A DNA stretch of 64,000 nucleotides from Caulobacter sp. (GCA_019636175.1 JAHBYC010000012.1:1-64000), one strand, 5' to 3'. Shown: positions 30,996 through 39,797, counted from the first letter of the stretch. Made by a program: numbers and translations. Notes: a model not told the origin generated them from the letters alone.

Positions 30996-31628
30996 TCAGG
31001 CGATGCCGAGGTACTTGTGAGTCTGGACGCTTAAACGCCACCTGGGGTGGGAAAGGCAATAGGCGATGCAGGCCCGGGTCGCCGCCTGCCGGTCAGGGCC
31101 ATCCAGCGGCTGCAGATAGAAGCGTTCGAAATCGAGGTCCGCGAACCGGGCGGGGTCCACGCCGGCCTGGGGCCAGACAAGCTTCAGCTCCTGTCCCGAG
31201 GTCTGGGCGAGGGCGGCGTCGGCCTTGGGGCTGACGCAGATCCAGTCGATGCCCGCCGGCGCCGCCAGGGTGCCGTTGGTCTCCACGGCGATGGAAAAAC
31301 CGCGCTGGTGCAGGGCGTCGATCAGCCGCGGGTCGAGTTGCAGCAGCGGCTCCCCGCCGGTGCAGACCACCAGCCGGTCGGCGGCGCCGCCATCCCATGC
31401 CGCCTCAATGGCGTCGGCCAGGTGTTCGGCGGTTGTGAACCGGCCGCCCCCGGGGCCGTCCATGCCGACAAAATCGGTGTCACAGAAGGTGCAGACCGCC
31501 ATGGCGCGATCCTGCTCGCGGCCGGACCAGAGGTTACAGCCGGCAAAGCGGCAGAAGACCGCCGGCCGGCCCGCCTGTCCGCCCTCGCCCTGCAGGGTCA
31601 GGAAGATCTCCTTGACCGAATAGCTCAT
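30996..31628 (-). CDS. queE: 7-carboxy-7-deazaguanine synthase QueE
   Basis: This radical-SAM enzyme converts 6-carboxytetrahydropterin to 7-carboxy-7-deazaguanine. The 210-residue protein begins YSVKEIFLTLQGEGGQAGRPAVF, the standard QueE start. Its iron-sulfur cysteines are C31, C46 and C49, spaced C-x14-C-x2-C rather than the usual C-x3-C-x2-C; this longer cluster loop is known from the Burkholderia-type QueE. CTGGEPLLQ is the SAM-binding GGE motif. It is the first gene of a queE-queD pair. Confidence 0.95.
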   Translation of the reverse strand: MSYSVKEIFLTLQGEGGQAGRPAVFCRFAGCNLWSGREQDRAMAVCTFCDTDFVGMDGPGGGRFTTAEHLADAIEAAWDGGAADRLVVCTGGEPLLQLDPRLIDALHQRGFSIAVETNGTLAAPAGIDWICVSPKADAALAQTSGQELKLVWPQAGVDPARFADLDFERFYLQPLDGPDRQAATRACIAYCLSHPRWRLSVQTHKYLGIA

Positions 31629-32098
31629 GGCGCTCTGCGATCGACGAATGGGTAGGTCATGAAACGGCGGCGGACAGGCTTGGAGGGAGGCGGCGACTGT
31701 CCTCTACACCACCGACGCAACCGCACCAAACCGGGATCGGCCGCGACTCAGCCGTCCGGTTTCCCGACGTCGCACCCCGCGAATATTGACAGCTTCGCTC
31801 AATAGTCAGTCTTCCCCTACGGAACCTGCCGCAACGTCATTTCTCCTGATCGTGGAAGAAGTCGCGTAATGACCGGAATTCAACGCGATATCCTCGCCAC
31901 AGTCAGGTGAAAAGCGGTCACCTATCGGCGATCACCTTGTTGTCGGCATTGACAGTTTCCATACGCGCGTATGCAATCTCCTGAAGCTGCGGGGGAGTGT
32001 CGCGCGTCCCCGACAGCAATCAAAGACGCGGCATTGAGGAAACACACGGCGTCCGCAGAATGGCCATCAAAGGCCCGCGGCGCTCGGGGAGGGTTAGA
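31629..32098. promoter_or_regulatory. divergent queE/TonB receptor control region with palindromic operator
   Basis: A rightward promoter is proposed at TTGACA (31949-31954), a 17-base spacer and TGCAAT (31972-31977). The perfect 14-base palindrome CATACGCGCGTATG (31960-31973) fills the spacer, where a bound protein would block RNA polymerase. A second TTGACA at 31786 lacks a good -10 partner. No gene is visible in these 470 bases. Confidence 0.6.
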
Positions 32099-34939
32099 AT
32101 GTCAAAGACTCTGCGCCTGCGGAAGGCGCTCGCTGTCAGCGCTTCCGCCATGGCCATCATGGCCGTCGCCGCGCCCGCTTTCGCCCAGGACACGGGCGGC
32201 GGGACCACCGTCGGTGAACTGATCGTCACGGCGCAGAAGCGCGAAGAGGCCATCCAGGATGTGCCGATCGCGGTTTCCGCCTTCAGCCAGGAAGGTCTCG
32301 AGAAGCAGAAGATCGACGGCGGCCCGAACCTGGTTCTGGCCATTCCGAACGTCAACTTCTCCAAGTCCCACTTCACCGGCTACAACTTCCAGATCCGCGG
32401 CGTCGGCTCCAAGCTGGTCGCCGGTTCGGGCGACGCCGGCACCGGCATCCACCTGAACAACGCGCCTCTGACGGCCAACAACCTGTTCGAAGCTGAATTC
32501 TTCGACGTCGAGCGCGTCGAGGTTCTGCGCGGTCCGCAGGGCACCCTGTACGGCCGGAACGCCACCGGCGGCGTGGTCAACCTGATCACCGCCAAGCCGA
32601 CCGGCAACTTCGAGGCCCTCGGCAAGATCGAGCTGGGCAACTACAATTCGGTCAAGGCCAAGGCCATGATCAACGTGCCGCTCGGCGACATGTTCGCCGC
32701 CCGGGTGGCCGGCGTTCTGGTGCAGCGTGACGGCTTCGGCGACAACCTGATCACCAAGAACGACATCGACAACCGGGATCTGTGGGACATCCGCACGACC
32801 CTGGCGTTCACGCCGACCGACAATTTCACCGCCTGGTTCCTCTATGATCACTTCGAGGAAAACGACAAGCGTTCACGGATCGGCCGACAGTTCTGCCAGA
32901 AGGATCCGGGCCGTGATGCGGGCTTGACCGGCCTCTACTCGGCTGACCCGAACATCGCCCAGATCCAGCACGGCTTCTTCAGCCAGGGCTGTCAGAACGT
33001 CTCGCTCTATGATCCGGGCGTTTCCACCGGCACCCTGAACACCCAGGCCACCCTGGGCGGTCTGTTCGCGACCCTGACCGGCCTGCAAACCGGCGACGCC
33101 CTGGCCGGCAAGGTGCAGGACTCCGACATTCGCAACATCGAGTCGCCCTTCGACCCGATCTACAAGTCCAACACCGACATCTTCGAGTTCAACGTGCAGT
33201 GGGACGTCACCGACGCCCTGCAGGTGACCTCGCTGACGTCCTACAGCGAACTGAGCCTCTACACCCGGCAGGACTACAACCGGGTTGTGCCGTCGACGAC
33301 GTTCAATGCGACGCCGAATGTCTGTAACTTCTACGCCACCCCCTGCAGCAGCCCGCTGCTCGGCGGTCCGGCTCTGAGCCCCGCGGTCTACGGCGCGGTC
33401 TACGGCGCGCTGTTCCCCGGAGGCGTGGTCACCGATCCTCAGGTCGGCACCCAGAACCGCTTCACCACCTTCGACATCTCGGCGGCGGAAACCAAGCAGT
33501 TCACCCAGGAACTGCGCCTGCAGTCGGACTTCGACGGCCCGCTGAACTTCAACGTCGGCGCCATCTACCTCGACTTCAAGGCGGACGGCGACTACTACGT
33601 GATGTTCAATACCGGCACCGCCAACTACCAGGCGGCCAACTATCTGACGAATGTCGGCAGCGGCGGGGCGGTGCCTTACCCCTGCCCCATCAACAACACC
33701 AACTGCGTCTACATCGACCCGAACCAGAACCCGGATCGCAGCGGCCACAACTACTATGACAACTACGGCCCCTACCATCTGAAGTCCCGCGCCCTGTTCG
33801 GCGAGGTCTACTGGCAGCTCCTCGACAACTTCAAGATCACCGCCGGCCTGCGCTACACCGACGACAAGAAGCTGGTCGAGAACCACCAGGTGACCCTCGG
33901 CAAGAAGGGTAGCGGCATCGGCGATCCGCCGGCCACTGACCCGCGTCCGATCCTGGAAGTGCAGTTCAAGGAAACCACCGGTCGCCTCGGCTTCGACTGG
34001 AAGCCCGATCTGGGCTTCACCAACGAGAGCCTGATCTACGGCTTCTACTCGCGGGGCTACAAGGCCGGCGGTCTGAACCCGGCCTGCTCCTCGACGGTGA
34101 CCTGTCCCCCGGCGTCCTTCGAGCCGGAATTCGTGGACGCCTATGAAGTCGGGATGAAGAACACCCTGCTGGACGGCCGCATGGTCCTGAACCTCACGGG
34201 CTTCACCTATGACTACAAGGGCTACCAGGTCTCCAAGATCGTCAACCGGACCTCGATCAACGAAAACATCGACGCCAAGATCTGGGGTCTGGAGTTCGAG
34301 AGCCTCTGGGAGCCGGTCGACAACCTGCGCCTGAACGCCAACATCGGCTACCTGCACACCCGCATCGAAAATGGCAGCTCGATCGACGTGTTCGACCGCA
34401 CCCAGGGCGATCCCAACCTGGTGGTGGTCAAGTCGAGCCAAGCCTCCAACTGCGTGGTTTCCCTGGCGACCGCCCAGACGGCTCTGGCCACCTCTTCGGC
34501 CACCACGCCCTTCTTCCTCCTCGGCACCTGCTCGGGCACCTTCGGCCCGGCCAGCGATGGCGTGGCGGTCAACCTGAAGGGCAAGGAACTGCCGAACTCG
34601 CCGGAGTTCACCCTCTCCCTCGGCGCCCAGTACACCTGGGAACTGGGTGACTGGGATGCGACCCTGCGGGGCGACTACTACAAGCAGACCGACACCTTCT
34701 CGCGGATCTACAACAGCAACGCTGACAAGATCCGGGGTTGGGACAACGTCAACATGACCTTCACGGTGTCCAACCCGAACCTCGGGCTGACCTTCGAAGC
34801 GTTCGTGAAGAACCTGACCGATGAAGAAGCGATCACCGATACCTACCTGACCGACGACAGCTCGGGCCTGTATCGGAACGCCTTCTACACCGACCCCCGC
34901 ACCTTCGGGGTGTCGTTCACCTACGCGTTCGGCCGCTAG
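32099..34939 (+). CDS. TonB-dependent outer-membrane receptor (third)
   Basis: The 946-residue receptor starts at the ATG at 32099, behind GGGAGGG, and has a signal peptide (MSKTLRLRKALAVSAS to APAFAQ). It belongs to a different subgroup from the other two: the plug begins GELIVTAQKREEAIQDVPIAVSAFS, then RVEVLRGPQGTLYGRNATGGVVN. This is the classic TonB box/plug type used for siderophores and many plant or carbon compounds. The barrel ends FGVSFTYAFGR. A strong terminator follows, so it is monocistronic. A palindrome in the likely promoter suggests repression by a dedicated regulator. Confidence 0.94.
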   Translation: MSKTLRLRKALAVSASAMAIMAVAAPAFAQDTGGGTTVGELIVTAQKREEAIQDVPIAVSAFSQEGLEKQKIDGGPNLVLAIPNVNFSKSHFTGYNFQIRGVGSKLVAGSGDAGTGIHLNNAPLTANNLFEAEFFDVERVEVLRGPQGTLYGRNATGGVVNLITAKPTGNFEALGKIELGNYNSVKAKAMINVPLGDMFAARVAGVLVQRDGFGDNLITKNDIDNRDLWDIRTTLAFTPTDNFTAWFLYDHFEENDKRSRIGRQFCQKDPGRDAGLTGLYSADPNIAQIQHGFFSQGCQNVSLYDPGVSTGTLNTQATLGGLFATLTGLQTGDALAGKVQDSDIRNIESPFDPIYKSNTDIFEFNVQWDVTDALQVTSLTSYSELSLYTRQDYNRVVPSTTFNATPNVCNFYATPCSSPLLGGPALSPAVYGAVYGALFPGGVVTDPQVGTQNRFTTFDISAAETKQFTQELRLQSDFDGPLNFNVGAIYLDFKADGDYYVMFNTGTANYQAANYLTNVGSGGAVPYPCPINNTNCVYIDPNQNPDRSGHNYYDNYGPYHLKSRALFGEVYWQLLDNFKITAGLRYTDDKKLVENHQVTLGKKGSGIGDPPATDPRPILEVQFKETTGRLGFDWKPDLGFTNESLIYGFYSRGYKAGGLNPACSSTVTCPPASFEPEFVDAYEVGMKNTLLDGRMVLNLTGFTYDYKGYQVSKIVNRTSINENIDAKIWGLEFESLWEPVDNLRLNANIGYLHTRIENGSSIDVFDRTQGDPNLVVVKSSQASNCVVSLATAQTALATSSATTPFFLLGTCSGTFGPASDGVAVNLKGKELPNSPEFTLSLGAQYTWELGDWDATLRGDYYKQTDTFSRIYNSNADKIRGWDNVNMTFTVSNPNLGLTFEAFVKNLTDEEAITDTYLTDDSSGLYRNAFYTDPRTFGVSFTYAFGR

Positions 34940-34966
34940 AGCCGAGTCAGACTCAAAGTTACTGAG

Positions 34967-34996
34967 CGGCGGGAACCTCTGGTTCCCGCCGTTTTT
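34967..34996 (+). terminator. rho-independent terminator of the third receptor gene
   Basis: CGGCGGGAACC (34967-34977) and GGTTCCCGCCG (34981-34991) form a perfect 11-base stem with a TCT loop, followed by TTTTT. Confidence 0.95.
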
Positions 34997-35108
34997 CTTT
35001 GCCGTTCTGCACGCTTAACCTGTCTGAAAGCGCAAACGTGCATGATCAGGGGCCAGGCCTGCCGTCGCTTGTCGTCGCGCGGGCGTAATGAGACCAGAAG
35101 CAGCCCCC

Positions 35109-36629
35109 ATGGCTTCACTTGACCGCCTGATCGACCGTCGCGCGCCCGTCGCCGCCGACAGCACGATTGCGAGCCTTATCGCCGTCTTTCAGGCCGACCC
35201 TGACGCCGCCCTGCTGGCGGTCGTCGATGGCAGCCTGCGTCCGGTCGGGTTGATCCGGCGCGAGGCGGTCGAGGCCCTCTCCACCCTGCCCGGCGCCCTG
35301 ACCGACCACGTTCTCGTTCGCGATGCGATGACAGCGGGGCCGCTTGTCGTCGAAGGCCACGTCCTGGCATCCCAGTTTCGCGAGGACCTCCTTGCAACCG
35401 ATCCCGCCGCTCTGACACGAGGCTTCGTCGTCACCAGGGACGGCGCCTATCTGGGGGTCGGGGACGCCCTGACCTTGCTGTCCCATCGCAGCGGTCGCGC
35501 GCGGGCGAACCGCGAGGCCGGCGCGGCCCTGACCCAGACCCTGGCCGCTGAGGTGGTCCGGCAACTGGAGGGCGCGCAGACCTTTGTCGAAGGCCTTCTT
35601 CGCCAGTCGCTTCCGGCCGACAGCCGCAGCTGCGCCAAGGCGCTTGAAGCCTGTTTCGGCGATGTCCAGCGGCTGATGCGCCGCGCGGCCGGGATGCATG
35701 CGACCGAGCTTGGTCTTGGCGCCCTGGCCCCCAAGCCCACCATTCTGCGAGACGTCATGGACGGCATTGAGGCTCGGTGGGCCTGTCGCGCCGCCGACGC
35801 CGGCGTCACCCTGCTGACCGCCTATGACGGCGCCCCGGACCTTGTCGCCGACATCGACGACAACGCCCTTGCCGAGGTGTTCGACGGCCTGATCGAGCGG
35901 GCGCTGGACGCCACCCGGCGCGGCGCGGTCGAGGTGACCCTGTCCGCCCGGCCGGCGCTTGAGGGCCTGACGCTGGAAGGTCGGGTGCGTGACGCGGGCG
36001 GCGTCATCGAACCGGCCCGGCTGGCCCACATCTTTGACCCGTTGCAGAGCGGGGCGCCGCTGGCCGTTGGCCTCGGGATGGCCCACGCCGCGAGCCTCGC
36101 CGCGGCGATGAACGGCGTCATCCGGGCGGAAGCCAACCCAGGCTCCGGCGCCAGCGTCATCTTCGAGATGATCGCCCCGGAAGCCGCGGAAGCCAGCCCG
36201 GCCGAGACCGCCGCCTTCACCTCGGCGACGGCCCATATCCTGATCGTTGACGACAACGCCACCAACCGCATGGTGGCCGAGGCCCTGTGCGAGATGTTCG
36301 ACTGCACCAGCGAGCAGGTGGTCGACGGCGTCGAGGCGGTCGAGGCGGCGAGCCAGCGCGGGTTCGACCTGATCCTGATGGATATCAAGATGCCGCGCAT
36401 GGACGGCGTGGCGGCCACGCGCGCCATTCGCGCCCTGCCCGGCGCCGCCGGACAGGTGCCCATCGTGGCCCTCACCGCCAATGCCGATCCCGCCGACGTG
36501 CGCGGCTATCTCGAGGCGGGCATGAACGATTGCGTCGAAAAACCGATCAAGGCCGAGCGCCTGCTGACGGTTCTGGACCAGGTTCTGAACGGAACTGAAG
36601 AGTCGGCGACCAAATCCGCCGCGGCCTGA
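35109..36629 (+). CDS. CBS-like/pseudo-histidine kinase/receiver protein
   Basis: The 506-residue protein has a CBS-pair-like sensor region (about 1-125), a helical stretch (about 130-200), a GHKL ATPase-like domain (about 205-355) and a receiver (about 378-495; ILIVDDNATNR, LILMDIKMPRMDG, CVEKPI). The dimerisation helix has no H-box histidine: AALTQTLAAEVVRQLEG stands where one expects SHELRTP. The N-box asparagine is also missing (LIERALDAT), while the G2-like VGLGMAHAASLAAAMNG remains. It may therefore be a phosphorylation target or ligand-controlled scaffold rather than a kinase. The start is uncertain; an ATG at 35088 is also in frame. Confidence 0.75.
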   Translation: MASLDRLIDRRAPVAADSTIASLIAVFQADPDAALLAVVDGSLRPVGLIRREAVEALSTLPGALTDHVLVRDAMTAGPLVVEGHVLASQFREDLLATDPAALTRGFVVTRDGAYLGVGDALTLLSHRSGRARANREAGAALTQTLAAEVVRQLEGAQTFVEGLLRQSLPADSRSCAKALEACFGDVQRLMRRAAGMHATELGLGALAPKPTILRDVMDGIEARWACRAADAGVTLLTAYDGAPDLVADIDDNALAEVFDGLIERALDATRRGAVEVTLSARPALEGLTLEGRVRDAGGVIEPARLAHIFDPLQSGAPLAVGLGMAHAASLAAAMNGVIRAEANPGSGASVIFEMIAPEAAEASPAETAAFTSATAHILIVDDNATNRMVAEALCEMFDCTSEQVVDGVEAVEAASQRGFDLILMDIKMPRMDGVAATRAIRALPGAAGQVPIVALTANADPADVRGYLEAGMNDCVEKPIKAERLLTVLDQVLNGTEESATKSAAA

Positions 36630-36777
36630 TCCGGCGGTCGGACCTGGTGGCTGGGGGCCGGTTCGCGCAAAGACAGACATCCAGGGCCCTGCCCTACGCT
36701 ATAGCCTGCTAGGGTCGGGCGCATTTGTTCCCATTGCGTTCTTGTCTGCGGGCCACGCCTGGCGCTAGGATCGGCGC

Positions 36778-36921
36778 ATGCCTCCGCCCGCCCCCGTCTT
36801 CCTGCCCCGCCCGGCCAACGACAACCCCACGCCCGCCCGGCAGCGCCGTCGCACGGTCCAGACCCTGCCGATCGTCGGCCGCATCATCGACGGCGGTGTC
36901 GTCGTGCCGCTGAAGCCCTGA
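36778..36921 (+). CDS. small Pro/Arg-rich hypothetical protein
   Basis: A 47-residue frame (MPPPAPVFLPRPANDNP... ending VVVPLKP) is followed two bases later by the ATG of the next small gene, which suggests coupling. I recognise no family. It lies in the zone between the host genes and the prophage. Confidence 0.4.
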   Translation: MPPPAPVFLPRPANDNPTPARQRRRTVQTLPIVGRIIDGGVVVPLKP

Positions 36922-36923
36922 CC

Positions 36924-37145
36924 ATGCGCCAGCACTATCCGGGCGTCTCCGTCTCCGAGGTCCGCCTGGGGCTTCAGGAGTCGCGCAGCAGGCTGAGGCA
37001 GTGGCAACAGAAGGTCCGCCCGCTCAGCCCGGAATACGACGCCATCTCCGCCGCCCGGAAGGCGCTGGACGATGTCGAAACAGCGATCACCGGCAAGCCC
37101 CGCCATCCGGCAGACCTGCTCGGTGCCCGCACTCCCTCGTCTTGA
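36924..37145 (+). CDS. small helical hypothetical protein
   Basis: A 73-residue, charged, helix-prone protein (VSEVRLGLQESRSRLRQWQQKVRP) follows the 47-residue frame by two bases. No family is recognised. The location suggests accessory or prophage-border cargo. Confidence 0.45.
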   Translation: MRQHYPGVSVSEVRLGLQESRSRLRQWQQKVRPLSPEYDAISAARKALDDVETAITGKPRHPADLLGARTPSS

Positions 37146-37152
37146 CCGGTCT

Positions 37153-37371
37153 CTAGCCGATCGGCGGCCGCCAGCGGCGGGCGGCGTCCTCGCACAGCTG
37201 AGCGGCGCTCAGGCGGATCGCCTTCTCGTCCGGCTCCGGGTCGCCCTCGGCCACCCGCTCGCGCAGCGACCGCGCGGCATCGGCCAACGCAGCAGGATCG
37301 ACCAGGCCCATGGTCTCGATCCAGGCGGTTTCGAGGGCTGCGATGCGGAGTTCGAGCTCGTCCAACGACAA
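37153..37371 (-). CDS. small hypothetical protein
   Basis: A 72-residue frame (MSLDELELRIAALETAWIE...) starts with a short coiled-coil-like segment and converges with the preceding gene. No family is recognised. Its stop lies seven bases from the stop of the opposite-strand neighbour. Confidence 0.45.
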   Translation of the reverse strand: MSLDELELRIAALETAWIETMGLVDPAALADAARSLRERVAEGDPEPDEKAIRLSAAQLCEDAARRWRPPIG

Positions 37372-37399
37372 TAGACCTTCGACCTAAGCCAACGGACGT

Positions 37400-37942
37400 C
37401 TATCCCGGTATTTTCCGCTTCCGCAGGACCGTCCAGGCAAAATCTTTGGCCAGGGCCTTGGTCACGCCGTGGCGCAGATCAGATATCGCAGTTTGCACTT
37501 CTTCGTCAAAACCGTCCGGCAGGACTGGGCCTTGGGCCCTCCCCAGAAATCTCGGAGCAGGAGCCGGCGCCAGCACGACTGCCTCTAGCTTACCCAAGAC
37601 ACTGGAAAGTCCTCCAAGACCAACCTCAATGAGGGACCAATCCGACTTATGCCTCAGTAATCTCGTCAGATTCTGCCCGAGGCGATGTCGCTTTTGCAGT
37701 GCGCCGGTGATGCCACTAATTTTGGTCGCAGCCTCGCCTGACATTCTGATCGAGGCGACGAGACCAATCATATCATCCCCCAGGTCCTCAAGGCGGCGGA
37801 GCTCCGCATCAATCTCCGATATGGGGAACCTGAGCCGATCTGAAACGAGACCGCCGGCGAAACCAAAGCACACTGACAATATCGGACCGAGAAGGGCTAA
37901 ACCCAACTTCAGAATGAGATCATCCGGCGTGGGCTGCGGCAT
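37400..37942 (-). CDS. membrane-anchored protein of the STAS/HATPase module
   Basis: This 180-residue protein has one or two N-terminal membrane helices (LILKLGLALLGPILSVCFGFAGGLV) and a soluble helical remainder with basic patches, ending VLRKRKIPG. No family is recognised. The ATG at 37942, with GGGGG ten bases upstream, lies inside the 3' end of the DUF4325 gene (23-base overlap), so translation is probably coupled. As the third gene of the module it may be the membrane effector or anchor, by position only. GC content is visibly lower than in its neighbours. Confidence 0.65.
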   Translation of the reverse strand: MPQPTPDDLILKLGLALLGPILSVCFGFAGGLVSDRLRFPISEIDAELRRLEDLGDDMIGLVASIRMSGEAATKISGITGALQKRHRLGQNLTRLLRHKSDWSLIEVGLGGLSSVLGKLEAVVLAPAPAPRFLGRAQGPVLPDGFDEEVQTAISDLRHGVTKALAKDFAWTVLRKRKIPG

Positions 37943-38237
37943 CGTCGACATACCCCCAAATTTCGGGGATGTAACTCGGATCACTATCAGAGACGATTTC
38001 CACCTTGTCGTGGATCTCTGCAGCTGAAACGCCCAAGCGAACTAACCCCCCGAACGCCTCTTCGAGGAATGACGGCGACAGCCCATTCGCACCGTCCAAG
38101 ACGACAACGACCCGATCCTCGTCTCGGATTGCTGGCATCAACAGCTCCTCCCGAAAGCGTTCACCGCTATTGGGGCCATGCGATGGCAACCTGCCGAAGG
38201 GGAAGCGACTGAATTTGCTAATTTCAATCCTTCGCAT
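37920..38237 (-). CDS. STAS-like DUF4325 protein
   Basis: The 105-residue protein matches the STAS-like family DUF4325: FREELLMPAIRDEDRVVVVLDGANGLSPSFLEEAFGGLV has the characteristic beta-strand, D-G-x-x-G-L-S-x-S-F-L-E-E-A-F-G-G core. Members often sit next to GHKL-type ATPase genes, as here. The ATG at 38237 is preferred (GAGG about twelve bases upstream, five bases after the preceding stop); an in-frame ATG at 38270 would overlap the upstream gene. By analogy with anti-sigma antagonist systems it may bind or be phosphorylated by the ATPase protein, which is inference. Unlike SpoIIAA, the target serine cannot be identified with certainty; S82-type positions in GLSPS are candidates. Confidence 0.82.
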   Translation of the reverse strand: MRRIEISKFSRFPFGRLPSHGPNSGERFREELLMPAIRDEDRVVVVLDGANGLSPSFLEEAFGGLVRLGVSAAEIHDKVEIVSDSDPSYIPEIWGYVDDAAAHAG

Positions 38238-38241
38238 TTGG

Positions 38242-39363
38242 TCAATTAGCCTCGTCGTCACCGACACCATCCGTGCAAACCGCTTCCCACATAATCAATG
38301 TTCCGGGAAAGCGAAAGGAGAGTGATTGCTCGCCCTGAAATACATCATCAGTTGATGTCCGTTTGTAGGCGTAGAAGCCATTTCCGCTGAAAATCATGAG
38401 GGTGCCTTGGCCAGCGCGATCAATCAGGCGCAGCATACTGTCTAGGCCGCGCCCATGGTGGGTAAGCCCGGTGCTTGACTTCCGTTCCTCGACGACGGCG
38501 CGAATGACCTCCTCGTCGCTCGCGACCTGGGCCTCTCTTCCCAACAACCTTCGGAGAAGAGATCTCCTTTGGTCAGCTCCGTCACCGACGATATTCCGTG
38601 CGGTCGCCGGAATCCCAACGCCGTGGTCCATATAGAAGAGATACAGTTTCCTATGGTCGCGCGACGCCACGCCGCCACACCACCATCGCCCTGGAATGCA
38701 ATCGGCAGGGTCCACCAAGTCTGAACGATAGGCATGCATCTGGACGTTCATCAGGGCTTCGTTCAGCGCTCCCAACGTCCGGTTTGTAAATGCTTCACTT
38801 TGAAAAACCGGGGTCGCTATGCGCGCGATATCACGGAGTCTGCTTTGCGCGCCCGGGGAACTGGCATCCCCAGAACGGACACGAATTGCGGCAACGGCTC
38901 GTGGCTCGCCAGGGCGGACCGGGGCGCCGATCGCGTCGTAGAAGCCCATCGAGCTGAGGACCAGTTGCGCATCCCCAGACATCGGCTCTGACCCCCAGAC
39001 GCTGCGGGCCTTCAAATACAGGCACCGCTCTACCTCTGCGGTGAGGATCAGGCTGACTACGGGGGATATTTCCGTAACTCTGGAAAGGTCCATAAAGGCG
39101 CCGCGCCGCCCCTTAATTGCGGCGTGGCGTACCCGAGCGAGGTAGCCGAGCGTCTGCTCAAGTTCCGAAACACTTGCGAACCCCAGCCTCGGTGGAGCGA
39201 CCAAGACCCGGTAGTGACGGGTGATCGCCTGCCAGGAAGGGGCGATCCGACTGATGGAAAGTCGCCGCTGCCGACCTCGACGAACCTTGCGGAGGCGATT
39301 TTCTTCACGCCGACGGTTTCGCCGAACTATGCGCTGTCGATCAGCTTCAGAAGTGCGCTTCAA
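38242..39363 (-). CDS. STAS-like plus GHKL (HATPase) domain protein
   Basis: The N-terminal tail is very basic (RRNRRREENRLRKVRRGRQRR). A STAS-like strand-helix follows (GAFMDLSRVTEISPVVSLILTAEVE), then a Bergerat-fold ATPase: N box NEALMNVQMHAY, G1 box MDHGVGIPA and G2-like box GLTHHGRGLDSM. No phospho-accepting histidine domain is present, so it resembles anti-sigma serine kinases more than sensor kinases. The frame is open further upstream, but a prophage terminator hairpin lies at 39424-39455, so the TTG at 39363 is chosen (373 residues). Four bases separate its stop from the DUF4325 gene. Composition is lower in GC than its neighbours, suggesting acquisition. Confidence 0.78.
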   Translation of the reverse strand: MKRTSEADRQRIVRRNRRREENRLRKVRRGRQRRLSISRIAPSWQAITRHYRVLVAPPRLGFASVSELEQTLGYLARVRHAAIKGRRGAFMDLSRVTEISPVVSLILTAEVERCLYLKARSVWGSEPMSGDAQLVLSSMGFYDAIGAPVRPGEPRAVAAIRVRSGDASSPGAQSRLRDIARIATPVFQSEAFTNRTLGALNEALMNVQMHAYRSDLVDPADCIPGRWWCGGVASRDHRKLYLFYMDHGVGIPATARNIVGDGADQRRSLLRRLLGREAQVASDEEVIRAVVEERKSSTGLTHHGRGLDSMLRLIDRAGQGTLMIFSGNGFYAYKRTSTDDVFQGEQSLSFRFPGTLIMWEAVCTDGVGDDEAN

Positions 39364-39423
39364 AAGGCTACATCCAATTGGTGTGCCTCTCGGATACCCA
39401 CCCGCAAAGCTGGCATCAACGCA

Positions 39424-39455
39424 AAACGCCCCAAGGCAAGAGCCAAGGGGCGTTT
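39424..39455 (-). terminator. terminator of the prophage late operon
   Basis: AAACGCCCC (39424-39432) and GGGGCGTTT (39447-39455) form a perfect 9-base stem, with an inner GGC/GCC stem. On the minus strand it is followed by TTTTGCG. It lies 25 bases after the stop of the last spanin gene. Confidence 0.85.
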
Positions 39456-39479
39456 CTCGATGGATTTTTTCCGCGATCC

Positions 39480-39797
39480 CTACCCAGGATCCGGCGGTCG
39501 CCAGCCGGCGCACCGGCGCCGGGCCTCGCGGTCGGCCTTGAGGTCGGCCCTCGTCAGCTTCCGGCCGGCCAGCAGCAGCTGCACCTTTTCGAACAGGCCC
39601 GGCGCCGCGCGGAGCGCCTCGTCGCTGTCGGGATAGGCCGGTAGCGGGCCGGGGTCAGGCTCGCACGGCACGACCACCGGAACCTTGACGATCCGGACCT
39701 CGACCTTCGGTTCGACGGCGCCGGTGGTGGCGCAGCTGCCGGCGGTCAGCAGGGGCCAGAGGATGACGGCCGCGATGGCCAGCAGGGTGCGGTTCAT
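39480..39797 (-). CDS. Rz1-like outer-membrane spanin lipoprotein
   Basis: The 105-residue protein has a signal sequence with lipobox LLTAGSC, then a proline-rich stretch (VPVVVPCEPDPGPLPAYP) and a basic C terminus. It overlaps the upstream i-spanin gene by four bases (ATGA). This is the o-spanin half of a two-component spanin that fuses inner and outer membranes at the end of lysis. Unlike lambda Rz1 it is not nested in the Rz gene. Confidence 0.8.
   Translation of the reverse strand: MNRTLLAIAAVILWPLLTAGSCATTGAVEPKVEVRIVKVPVVVPCEPDPGPLPAYPDSDEALRAAPGLFEKVQLLLAGRKLTRADLKADREARRRCAGWRPPDPG

Noticed and set aside
31629..31800. preQ1/preQ0-type riboswitch upstream of queE
   Set aside because: I could not find a convincing aptamer-like pseudoknot on the minus strand; the motif is rare in this group.
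36630..39480. Attachment site (attL)
   Set aside because: No tRNA gene or direct repeat pair can be seen with only one end of the element in the window.
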